NCBI GenBank assembly: GCA_946478775.1
Contig: CAMLDR010000228.1
Location: 1-6,128 of the forward strand
DNA: 6,128 bases
DNA from: an uncultured Flavobacteriales bacterium
GTDB taxonomy: Bacteria > Bacteroidota > Bacteroidia > Flavobacteriales > Crocinitomicaceae
Direction of reading: 5' to 3'
Each line of letters starts with the position of its first letter. The first letter of the stretch is position 1. The translations under genes were made by a program, and so were the position numbers. The notes under the pieces are model-generated. The model did not search any database. It was not told the origin of the DNA and saw only the letters and a list, made by a program, of their open reading frames with translations. Below are positions 1 through 6,107 of the stretch, in pieces.

Positions 1-8
1 TTCCCTAA

Positions 9-1007
9 ATGGCTGATTTTGTTCTACTAATAAGCGATTGGTACAGACTAAATGCTCGCGAGCTCCCTTGGAGGAGTACGAAAAACCCGTATTTTATATG
101 GTTATCGGAAGTCATTTTGCAACAAACGAGGGTTGATCAAGGGTTGAACTACTACCTCAAGTTCATCGAAAACTACCCGATTTTGAATCAACTTGCAGAT
201 GCAGATGAAGCAGCTGTTTTAAAACTTTGGCAGGGTTTGGGATATTATTCCAGAGCACGGAATTTACATAAAACGGCTCAACAGGTCAGAGACGAATACG
301 CCGGCGAATTTCCAAAAACCTATTCCGAGATTATTCAGCTGAAAGGAATCGGACCCTACACTGCTGCCGCTATTTCATCCTTTGCTTTTGATTTACCCCA
401 TGCGGTAGTGGATGGGAATGTTTACCGCATTCTTAGCCGTTATTATGGAATTGAGGAGCCCATTGACACCGGAAAAGGAAAAAAAATATTCCAGGAATTG
501 GCAGATTCCCTGATTCCTGAAGCAGAGCCTGCACTTTTCAACCAGGCAATTATGGAATTCGGAGCAATGCAGTGTACTCCCAATAATCCGGATTGTGGCT
601 CCTGTGTTTTGAATCAGAGCTGTGTAAGCGCCTTTCATCCCGAATTAATCAAAAAACTTCCCGTGAAAAAGGGAAAAACGAAAGTGCGCAAACGTTATTT
701 CCATTATCTCCACATCGAAAAAGGACCCGAAATTGCATTGGACCAGCGCACCGGGAAAGATGTTTGGGAGAAATTGTATGAGTTCCCAATGATAGAAAGT
801 GAAAGCGGAAATATTCCTTCCGAATTCAAAGACTCCGCAAATCTTTGCTATGAAACCAAACATATTTTGAGCCACCAGCATATCTATGCCTATTTCTATA
901 AAACAGAAGAATCTGAAATGGAAGGCTTGAACCTCACATTCGTTGAAAAGGACAAATTAGAAGATTATCCGATACACCGACTGATGGAAAAATACCTGGA
1001 AAGGTAA
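9..1007 (+). CDS. mutY: A/G-specific adenine glycosylase MutY
   Basis: This is the base-excision repair glycosylase that removes adenine mispaired with 8-oxoguanine, acting on DNA in the cytoplasm. The N-terminal helix-hairpin-helix GPD domain (about residues 1-210) has the SEVILQQT motif with catalytic Glu34, the hairpin LKGIGPYTA at 111-119, and catalytic Asp135 in VVDGNV. These match E37 and D138 of the E. coli enzyme with an offset of three. The 4Fe-4S cluster motif is complete: C189-X6-C196-X2-C199-X5-C205. The C-terminal NUDIX-like domain, which reads 8-oxoguanine, carries LSHQH at 287-291, with Ser288-His289 in the place of the FSH loop of Geobacillus MutY. The length of 332 residues is normal. 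The ATG is well set because an in-frame TAA (6-8) directly precedes it. No Shine-Dalgarno sequence is visible in the eight bases available. The gene is followed by ssb, a common order in Flavobacteriales. Confidence 0.97.
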   Translation: MADFVLLISDWYRLNARELPWRSTKNPYFIWLSEVILQQTRVDQGLNYYLKFIENYPILNQLADADEAAVLKLWQGLGYYSRARNLHKTAQQVRDEYAGEFPKTYSEIIQLKGIGPYTAAAISSFAFDLPHAVVDGNVYRILSRYYGIEEPIDTGKGKKIFQELADSLIPEAEPALFNQAIMEFGAMQCTPNNPDCGSCVLNQSCVSAFHPELIKKLPVKKGKTKVRKRYFHYLHIEKGPEIALDQRTGKDVWEKLYEFPMIESESGNIPSEFKDSANLCYETKHILSHQHIYAYFYKTEESEMEGLNLTFVEKDKLEDYPIHRLMEKYLER

Positions 1008-1052
1008 AAGGCAAAAGTTTGAAAAGGGAAAGTCAGATTTGTTAAAGCAGTT

Positions 1053-1092
1053 CTTTTCACTTTTCACTTTTCACTTTTCACTTTTCACTTTT
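1053..1092. repeat. CTTTTCA heptamer tandem repeat
   Basis: Five perfect consecutive copies of CTTTTCA (starting at 1053, 1060, 1067, 1074 and 1081) are followed by a broken sixth copy (CTTTT, 1088-1092). One exact reverse complement, TGAAAAG, lies at 1020-1026 just after mutY, inside a purine-rich stretch (1013-1033). The two sides could form an imperfect AT-rich hairpin after mutY. Tandem seven-base units of this kind can change copy number by polymerase slippage. The array is noncoding, so a change would affect only spacing or structure. The function is unknown. Confidence 0.9.
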
Positions 1093-1101
1093 TGCAAATT
1101 C

Positions 1102-1129
1102 ATTCGTAATTCGTAAATCGAAATTCGTA
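1102..1129. repeat. ATTCGTA heptamer tandem repeat
   Basis: Four seven-base units lie end to end: ATTCGTA at 1102 and 1109, the variant AATCGAA at 1116, and ATTCGTA again at 1123. It is a separate array from the CTTTTCA array 14 bases upstream and has the same unit length. The last unit runs into the proposed -7 box of the ssb promoter, and the first supplies its possible -33 element. Two further copies of ATTCGTA occur in the gap before the carboxypeptidase gene. Confidence 0.8.
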
Positions 1130-1135
1130 ATTTTA
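1103..1135 (+). promoter_or_regulatory. possible promoter of ssb-gldE-gldD
   Basis: TTCG (1103-1106), a 21-base spacer and TAATTTTA (1128-1135) resemble the Bacteroidota primary-sigma pattern TTTG, 19-21 bases, TAnnTTTG, with one mismatch in each box. The proposed -7 box ends 24 bases before the ssb ATG, implying a short AT-rich leader of roughly 20 bases. The same arrangement and exact spacing occur before the carboxypeptidase gene, which raises confidence. In such AT-rich DNA chance matches are common, so this remains an inference. Confidence 0.42.
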
Positions 1136-1159
1136 TAAAACAAGTATCTATTCAAAGTT

Positions 1160-1609
1160 ATGTCAGGCAGCGTAAACAAAGTTATTTTAATTGGGAATTT
1201 AGGAAAAGACCCGGAAGTGAGACGATTGGAAAACGGAACGGTAGTAGCTAGTTTCCCGATAGCGACCTCTGAAACATATACAGACAGAACAACCGGAGAA
1301 CGCAAAGACAATACGGATTGGCACAATATCGTTGTTTGGAGAGGTTTGGCAGAAGTGGTTGAAAAATACGTGCGAAAAGGTCAGAAAATCTACGTTGAAG
1401 GGAAAATGAAAACCCGTTCCTGGACAGATCAGGCCGGAGCAACGCGTTATACCACAGAAGTTGTGGCAGATGAACTAACGATACTGACCCCAAGAAACGA
1501 ACAGGATAAACCAATGGGTGCTGCAACTCCTCCATACCCAACCGAGGAACCGCAAAATCCAAGCCCGATGAACCTGGACATTAGTCCCAATGATGATTTA
1601 CCATTTTAA
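1160..1609 (+). CDS. ssb: single-stranded DNA-binding protein SSB
   Basis: The product coats single-stranded DNA during replication, recombination and repair and recruits partner proteins through its C-terminal tip. The OB-fold domain fills about residues 1-108. VNKVILIGNLGKDPEVR at the start, TDWHNIVVW near 52-60 and RSWTDQ near 86-91 are typical. The DNA-stacking aromatics of E. coli SSB (W40, W54, F60, W88 in mature numbering) appear as Tyr40, Trp54, Trp60 and Trp88. A Pro/Gln/Asn-rich flexible linker follows, and the protein ends in DDLPF, the acidic partner-binding tip. The length of 149 residues suits a replicative SSB in this phylum, although plasmid or phage copies can look similar; the neighbours argue for the chromosomal one. 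The next in-frame codon set upstream is closed by TAA at 1136-1138, with no other ATG between. gldE starts two bases after its stop, so the two are probably co-transcribed and translationally coupled. Confidence 0.97.
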   Translation: MSGSVNKVILIGNLGKDPEVRRLENGTVVASFPIATSETYTDRTTGERKDNTDWHNIVVWRGLAEVVEKYVRKGQKIYVEGKMKTRSWTDQAGATRYTTEVVADELTILTPRNEQDKPMGAATPPYPTEEPQNPSPMNLDISPNDDLPF

Positions 1610-1611
1610 GT

Positions 1612-2943
1612 ATGGATAGCATACCCGAATTAAGTTCAGATGTTCTTCCCGTCAGTATTCAGGCAGGATTTGCATCCGATCATATTCTTTCACTTGTTAT
1701 TATTTTCATCCTGATTGCATGCTCGGCATTGATTTCAGCCTCTGAGGTAGCCTTTTTTGCATTAGGCCCTACCGAACGGAAAAACCTGGAAGATGAACAA
1801 TCCAGAAGCTCAAAAGCGATCTTGAAGCTTCTTTCAAAACCAAAAGATTTACTTGCGGCCATCCTGATCACAAACAATTTTATCAATGTCTGCATCATTA
1901 TTCTTTCCACGGAAGTCATTGATCAGTTCTTTCCGCATTCAGATCAACCCAACACCATTCGTTTTTTGATTGAGGTAGTAGGGATTACAACCTTCTTACT
2001 CTTACTGGGTGAAGTTGCTCCTAAATTGTATGCTTCAAGAAATACCTTGTCCACGGCACGCTTCATGGCTAATCCAATTACATTTATCAATATCCTTCCT
2101 CCGTTTTCCTGGCTGCGCTGGCTGCTTGTGAACGGAACCAACCTGATCAATCGAAGAGCAAAAAAACGAGGGATCAATTTATCATCTGATGATCTGGAAC
2201 ATGCACTGGCATTGACCAAAGAAGATTCAGACAATGAAGACGAACATCGAATCCTGGAAGGAATCATCAAATTCGGTAACACCGAAGTGAAACAAATCAT
2301 GCAATCACGCATGGATATTGTAACCATTTCCAACGATGCGAGTTTTCAGGACGTACTGGATGTGGTTTTGGATGCGGGATATTCACGGATTCCGATTCAT
2401 GAAACGACACTGGATAACGTGACCGGGATTTTATACATCAAAGATTTGCTTCCTTTTATCAATAATGAATTATTTGATTGGAATACACTCCTGAGAAAAC
2501 CGTATTTCATTCCTGAGAATAAAAAAATTGATGATTTATTGAAGGAATTCCAGGACATGAAGATGCATATGGCCATTGTTGTAGATGAATATGGCGGGGC
2601 AAATGGTTTGGTGACACTGGAGGATGTATTGGAAGAAATTGTAGGAGATATTACAGATGAGTTTGATGATGACGACCTTGTATATACGAAGATTGATGAT
2701 GTAACTTACCTATTTGAAGGAAGAACTTCTTTGGTTGATTTTTACAAAGTACTGGAAATTGACGGAAAGGATTTTGACCATATCAAGGGGGAATCAGATA
2801 CGATTGGCGGATTTATTATTGAACAGGCCGGCAGGATTTTAAGAAATAACGAATACATTCGCTGTGGGAACATCAAATTGATTGTTGAGAGTTCCGATAA
2901 GCGAAGAATAAAAATGATTAAAACAATCCAGGAAAATGAGTAA
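1612..2943 (+). CDS. gldE: gliding motility-associated membrane protein GldE (CNNM/CorC-type)
   Basis: This is an inner-membrane protein of the CNNM/DUF21 plus CBS architecture, named GldE when found beside gldD. It is required for gliding in Flavobacterium johnsoniae; its biochemical role is unsettled. The DUF21 part (about 20-200) has hydrophobic segments near 25-43, 80-103, 117-133 and 152-173. Conserved family motifs include SASEVAFFAL (42-51), NNFINV (88-93) and GEVAPKL (133-139). Two CBS domains follow, at about 229-285 (ending near LYIKDLL, 274-280) and about 296-350 (with VVDEYGG at 324-330 and an LEDVLEEIVGDI helix). A C-terminal CorC_HlyC domain occupies about 362-440. The 443-residue length is normal for the family. 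It starts two bases after ssb, with no clear ribosome binding site, and its end overlaps gldD by eight bases. The general alternative is a CorC-like magnesium/cobalt transporter paralogue; the position before gldD makes GldE the better name. Confidence 0.93.
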   Translation: MDSIPELSSDVLPVSIQAGFASDHILSLVIIFILIACSALISASEVAFFALGPTERKNLEDEQSRSSKAILKLLSKPKDLLAAILITNNFINVCIIILSTEVIDQFFPHSDQPNTIRFLIEVVGITTFLLLLGEVAPKLYASRNTLSTARFMANPITFINILPPFSWLRWLLVNGTNLINRRAKKRGINLSSDDLEHALALTKEDSDNEDEHRILEGIIKFGNTEVKQIMQSRMDIVTISNDASFQDVLDVVLDAGYSRIPIHETTLDNVTGILYIKDLLPFINNELFDWNTLLRKPYFIPENKKIDDLLKEFQDMKMHMAIVVDEYGGANGLVTLEDVLEEIVGDITDEFDDDDLVYTKIDDVTYLFEGRTSLVDFYKVLEIDGKDFDHIKGESDTIGGFIIEQAGRILRNNEYIRCGNIKLIVESSDKRRIKMIKTIQENE

Positions 2944-3520
2944 GATTATTGGTTCAGCGTGTTTATTCCTGTTGCTTTTGAGCAGCTGCGGAGGCGACGG
3001 ATTATTAATTCCAAAGCCGCCTACTTATTTGAGGACCAATTTTCCAAAACACGAATATGTAAAAGTGGATGACGCAACGACTTATTCCTTTGAACTGTCT
3101 AAAGCTTATTTCCAAAAACCATTGAGTTACAAGGGTGAAGTCACCAATCACAAAGAAGTAAATCTCGGACCTTTGAACGGGATCCTGTATTTGAATTATT
3201 ACCCGATTCCGAACAGGGACACTTTAGTCCGGTATATCAATTTATCCAATGACAAGGTCGATGAGCATCAGATCAAAGCTACCGGAATCAAGGACCAGAA
3301 TTTTATCTTCCGGGACAAAAAAGTCTATGGCACTTTGTTTGAATTTGAAGGAAATGTAGCTACCAACTTCCAATTCTACCTCACAGACTCTACTTCGAAT
3401 TTCATCAGAGGAGAAGTCCTGATGAATTGCAGACCGAATTACGATTCGCTTCGGCCATCATTGAATTACCTGAAGGCAGACCTGATCCATTTGATCGAAA
3501 CATTTGAGTGGAAGAAATAA
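2936..3520 (+). CDS. gldD: gliding motility lipoprotein GldD
   Basis: This is a lipoprotein required for gliding motility, and for secretion through the linked T9SS, in Flavobacterium johnsoniae; its exact role is not known. The N-terminus is a short charged segment, a hydrophobic run (about residues 4-16) and the lipobox Leu15-Ser16-Ser17-Cys18, so Cys18 should become the lipidated first residue. The mature start has Gly-Gly-Asp, then the proline-rich motif PKPPTYLRTNFP (26-37), which resembles the family pattern with PKP and an aromatic before a basic residue. The remainder has no motif I can assign. At 194 residues it is of family length. Its ATG lies inside the last codons of gldE (eight-base overlap, different frame), a classic sign of translational coupling. 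A weak AGGAAA sits directly before the ATG. The overlap also ties its expression to ssb. Downstream is a 190-base gap, so the operon probably ends here. Confidence 0.92.
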   Translation: MSKIIGSACLFLLLLSSCGGDGLLIPKPPTYLRTNFPKHEYVKVDDATTYSFELSKAYFQKPLSYKGEVTNHKEVNLGPLNGILYLNYYPIPNRDTLVRYINLSNDKVDEHQIKATGIKDQNFIFRDKKVYGTLFEFEGNVATNFQFYLTDSTSNFIRGEVLMNCRPNYDSLRPSLNYLKADLIHLIETFEWKK

Positions 3521-3541
3521 ATTGAAAATGGAGAATGGAAA

Positions 3542-3618
3542 AATTGAAAAGAATTCAAAGTATACTTCTAGATAAAATAGGCTTCTCGTTATAGCAGATT
3601 ATCTCAAACTTTTCAATT
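3542..3618. repeat. inverted repeat in the gap after gldD
   Basis: AATTGAAAAG (3542-3551) is perfectly complementary to CTTTTCAATT (3609-3618), separated by 57 bases. Outside these arms the flanks continue as weaker complements: ATTGA-rich purine sequence begins at 3521, right after the gldD stop, and CTCAATT-type repeats follow at 3619-3639. The core TGAAAAG/CTTTTCA pair is identical to the pair after mutY. The stem is AT-only apart from two G-C pairs, so a strong intrinsic terminator is doubtful. A transcript-end structure or a remnant repeat are both possible. Confidence 0.6.
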
Positions 3619-3664
3619 CTCAATTTTAAATCTCAATTCATCAAGGATTCGTAATTAATTCGTA
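3612..3664. repeat. degenerate seven-base repeats (YTCAATT, ATTCGTA)
   Basis: TTCAATT (3612-3618), CTCAATT (3619-3625) and CTCAATT (3632-3638) form a heptamer run with a one-base slip before the third copy. ATTCGTA then appears at 3647-3653 and 3658-3664, the same unit as in the gap before ssb. The second ATTCGTA holds the possible -33 element of the carboxypeptidase promoter. The remaining sequence of the gap (3552-3608, 3665-3683) shows nothing I recognise. Confidence 0.6.
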
Positions 3665-3691
3665 TAGAATACATAAGAATCGCTATTTTTA
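3659..3691 (+). promoter_or_regulatory. possible promoter of the M14 carboxypeptidase gene
   Basis: TTCG (3659-3662), a 21-base spacer and TATTTTTA (3684-3691) match the Bacteroidota pattern TTTG, 19-21 bases, TAnnTTTG with one mismatch per box. The box ends 19 bases before the ATG, so the leader would be only about 14 bases. Boxes and spacing are the same as those proposed before ssb. The site is inferred by pattern only. Confidence 0.42.
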
Positions 3692-3710
3692 TGGGAAAAC
3701 TATACTCTTC

Positions 3711-6074
3711 ATGAAAACAACTCTCCTATTATTTTCACTCCTGATCTCGTGCTGGGGATTCTCACAGGATTATTCCAGGGCAAAGATCTTCACCGACTCC
3801 GACGGACTTCAAAGACTGGCCGAATTGGGAATAGGCATCGACCACGGTGTTGTAAAACGCGGAACATTCTTTATTTCTGACTTCTCCAAAGAGGAAATAA
3901 AACAAATTCGTGATGCCGGATTCCAGGTCGAAATCCTGATTGCAGATGTTAAATCCTATTATGTGAACCAAAACATCGGCCTTGACCCGAATGCTCCTGC
4001 AGCAGAAAAAAATGCAGCCTGTTCTCCCACATCCGGTCCCGGAACTTTTACCCCGGCCGTTCCTGCGAATTTCAACCTGGGAACCATGGGCGGATTTTAT
4101 ACTTACCAGGAATTCATTGCCGAAATCGATGCAATGGCGGCACAGTATCCCAACCTGATTTCGGTAAAAGACACCATTAGCAATTTTTTAAGCATTCAGA
4201 ACCGACCTATTTATTGGATGCGTCTAAGCGACAACCCTAATTCGGATGAAGCCGAACCGGAAGTTCTTTACACAGCCATTCACCATGCCCGGGAACCCAA
4301 CTCTTTATCAGAAGTTATTTTCTATATGTGGTACCTGCTTGAAAATTACAACACCAATCCGGAAGTTAAATACCTGCTGGACAACACCGAACTGTATTTC
4401 GTTCCGATGATCAATCCTGACGGATATGTCTACAATCAGACAACAGACCCAAGTGGTGGCGGTATGTGGCGTAAGAACCGCAGACTGAACAGTGGTGGAA
4501 GCTACGGTGTGGACCTGAACCGCAATTATTCTTATGGCTGGGGTACAACGGGAACGAGCACCAATCAAAGTAATGATACTTATTGCGGAACAGCGGCGTT
4601 TTCAGAACCTGAAACCCAGGCCGTCAAATGGTTTTGCGAAAACCGCAATTTCCAGTATGCTTTCAATGCACATACTTACGCAAATGACATCCTCTTCCCG
4701 ATTGGAACAACCACGAACGAATTTGCCGCAGATCACAATTATTTCGATGCTTTTACGCACCACATGGTACAGTACAACGGCTACGAAAACAAAAAATCTT
4801 CGGCTCTTTATCCTGCATCCGGCGATTCCGATGATTACATGTACAAAGTAGATACGGTCATAAAACCCAAAATTTTTGCCATGACTCCGGAAGTAAGCAA
4901 CACCAGCGGAGGTTTTTGGCCGGCAGTAAATGAAATTACCGGTATTTGCCAGGATATGGTTTTCCCCAATTTGATCTTAGCTCATCTAACTCATCGCTAT
5001 TTGGAAGTAAAGGACACTGATCCGGGAATGATCGGAACCCTAACCGGAAGTTTCAATCACAGTGCCTATCGTTTAGGTCTTGAAAACGGACCTGTAAATG
5101 TCAGTATCACTCCAATTATGGGGATACAGACTGTCGGTGCACCGGTTACTCATAATCTTCCCATCATGGGTTCTGCAACCAATTCTATCTCTTATTCATT
5201 GGTTCCAACCATTCAATTCGGAGATGAAATCAGATACGTGCTAAATACCGAATACGTTGGCTGGACAAAGCACGATACCATTGTGAAGACTTTCGGAAGT
5301 ATTACCTCTCAGTTTGTTGATGAAGCAAACAGCGCAGCAAACTGGACCGGAAGCTGGGCAACGACCAATTCAACCTTCGTTTCTCCAAGTACTTCATTTA
5401 CCGATTCTCCAAGTGGGGATTATGCAAACAATGTGACCAGAACTTACCAGTTCAACAACACGATTGATCTGACACATGTTACCGAAGCAATGATCCGGTT
5501 CTATGCAAAATGGGAAATTGAAACAGATTTTGACTATTGCCAATTCCAGGTTTCCACAGACAACGGAGTTTCATGGATCGGTCAGTGCGGAAACTACACT
5601 GTTCCCGGAACAAGTGCAAATGGCTCTGTTCAACCGAATAACCAACCTGTTTACGAAGGAACCGAATCAAATTGGGTATTGGAAGAAATCAATCTGAGTG
5701 ACTACATCGGAGACAGCATCAAAGTCCGTTTCATTTTAAAATCAGATGTTGGAACACGTGGTGACGGTTTTTATTTCGATGACTTTGAAGTGCTTTATAA
5801 TATTGATTATACCGGTCTGGCAGAAAATGAAAAAGAGTTGTTCCACCTGGTACCGAATCCGGCGAGTTCTTACGTAAACATCATTTTCGATCAGGCTATC
5901 CAAAACGGGGTGATTGAAATTGTAAACATGAACGGAGAAACTATTTCTTCTCAAGCAGCGGAAGGTTCAAAAGTTGAAATCAGAACAGATCAATTATCCG
6001 CAGGGGTTTATTATGTCAGATACATCGGTTCTGTTGAGCAGAAATCTCCGGTGAAACTGGTGGTGATGCATTAA
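3711..6074 (+). CDS. secreted M14 zinc carboxypeptidase with T9SS sorting domain
   Basis: This exported metallopeptidase is expected to remove single residues from peptide C-termini at the cell surface or outside the cell. Residues 1-19 form a signal peptide, probably cut after FSQ. A pro-region (about 20-105) follows. The M14 domain (about 128-425) is complete by comparison with bovine carboxypeptidase A: zinc ligands His192, Glu195 (HARE) and His321; Arg254 (for R127); Asn270-Arg271 in DLNRNY (for N144-R145); NPDGY at 235-239; Tyr367 (for Y248); and catalytic Glu394 (for E270). Asp372 and Asp374 fall at pocket positions 253 and 255, which suggests a taste for C-terminal Lys/Arg. A beta-type linker domain (about 430-530) precedes a MAM-like jelly roll (about 534-697, with FYFDDFEV near its end). 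The last 79 residues are a type A T9SS sorting domain: PNP at 715-717, a VEIRTDQLSAGVYYVRY core and the KLVVMH end. Cysteines are few and even in number (104, 292, 309, 413, 610, 626). Such genes are frequent in Bacteroidota, so the location beside gldD need not be functional. Confidence 0.93.
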   Translation: MKTTLLLFSLLISCWGFSQDYSRAKIFTDSDGLQRLAELGIGIDHGVVKRGTFFISDFSKEEIKQIRDAGFQVEILIADVKSYYVNQNIGLDPNAPAAEKNAACSPTSGPGTFTPAVPANFNLGTMGGFYTYQEFIAEIDAMAAQYPNLISVKDTISNFLSIQNRPIYWMRLSDNPNSDEAEPEVLYTAIHHAREPNSLSEVIFYMWYLLENYNTNPEVKYLLDNTELYFVPMINPDGYVYNQTTDPSGGGMWRKNRRLNSGGSYGVDLNRNYSYGWGTTGTSTNQSNDTYCGTAAFSEPETQAVKWFCENRNFQYAFNAHTYANDILFPIGTTTNEFAADHNYFDAFTHHMVQYNGYENKKSSALYPASGDSDDYMYKVDTVIKPKIFAMTPEVSNTSGGFWPAVNEITGICQDMVFPNLILAHLTHRYLEVKDTDPGMIGTLTGSFNHSAYRLGLENGPVNVSITPIMGIQTVGAPVTHNLPIMGSATNSISYSLVPTIQFGDEIRYVLNTEYVGWTKHDTIVKTFGSITSQFVDEANSAANWTGSWATTNSTFVSPSTSFTDSPSGDYANNVTRTYQFNNTIDLTHVTEAMIRFYAKWEIETDFDYCQFQVSTDNGVSWIGQCGNYTVPGTSANGSVQPNNQPVYEGTESNWVLEEINLSDYIGDSIKVRFILKSDVGTRGDGFYFDDFEVLYNIDYTGLAENEKELFHLVPNPASSYVNIIFDQAIQNGVIEIVNMNGETISSQAAEGSKVEIRTDQLSAGVYYVRYIGSVEQKSPVKLVVMH

Positions 6075-6107
6075 GCAAAATGATCACTACTATTCAAAAA
6101 TAAGGCA

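Noticed and set aside
1..8. End of an upstream gene at the TAA 6-8
   Set aside because: Only eight bases are present. The stop proves where mutY can start but is not enough to claim a preceding gene.
393..881. Open frames on the minus strand and in other plus frames inside mutY (for example 393-638 and 645-881)
   Set aside because: They lie wholly inside a well-conserved gene, have no recognisable motif and no promoter or neighbours of their own. The same holds for the other frames inside ssb, gldE and the carboxypeptidase gene.
1053..1129. CRISPR array
   Set aside because: The units are seven bases long and directly adjacent without spacers, unlike the longer repeats and unique spacers of CRISPR.
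1612..2943. Annotating this gene as a hemolysin or plain CorC Mg/Co efflux protein
   Set aside because: The domain layout is shared, but its place between ssb and gldD is the hallmark of gldE in Flavobacteriales. The hemolysin label is a historical misnomer for the family.
3542..3618. Strong intrinsic terminator after gldD
   Set aside because: The perfect arms are only ten base pairs, nearly all A-T, with a 57-base loop and no clean T-run right after the stem. It is kept as an inverted repeat only.
3738..3755. Lipobox-like Leu-Ile-Ser-Cys (residues 11-14) in the carboxypeptidase signal peptide
   Set aside because: It fits a lipobox formally, but FSQ at 17-19 is a typical signal peptidase I site in Bacteroidota, and a T9SS sorting domain normally goes with signal peptidase I processing. 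The hydrophobic stretch before Cys14 is also short.
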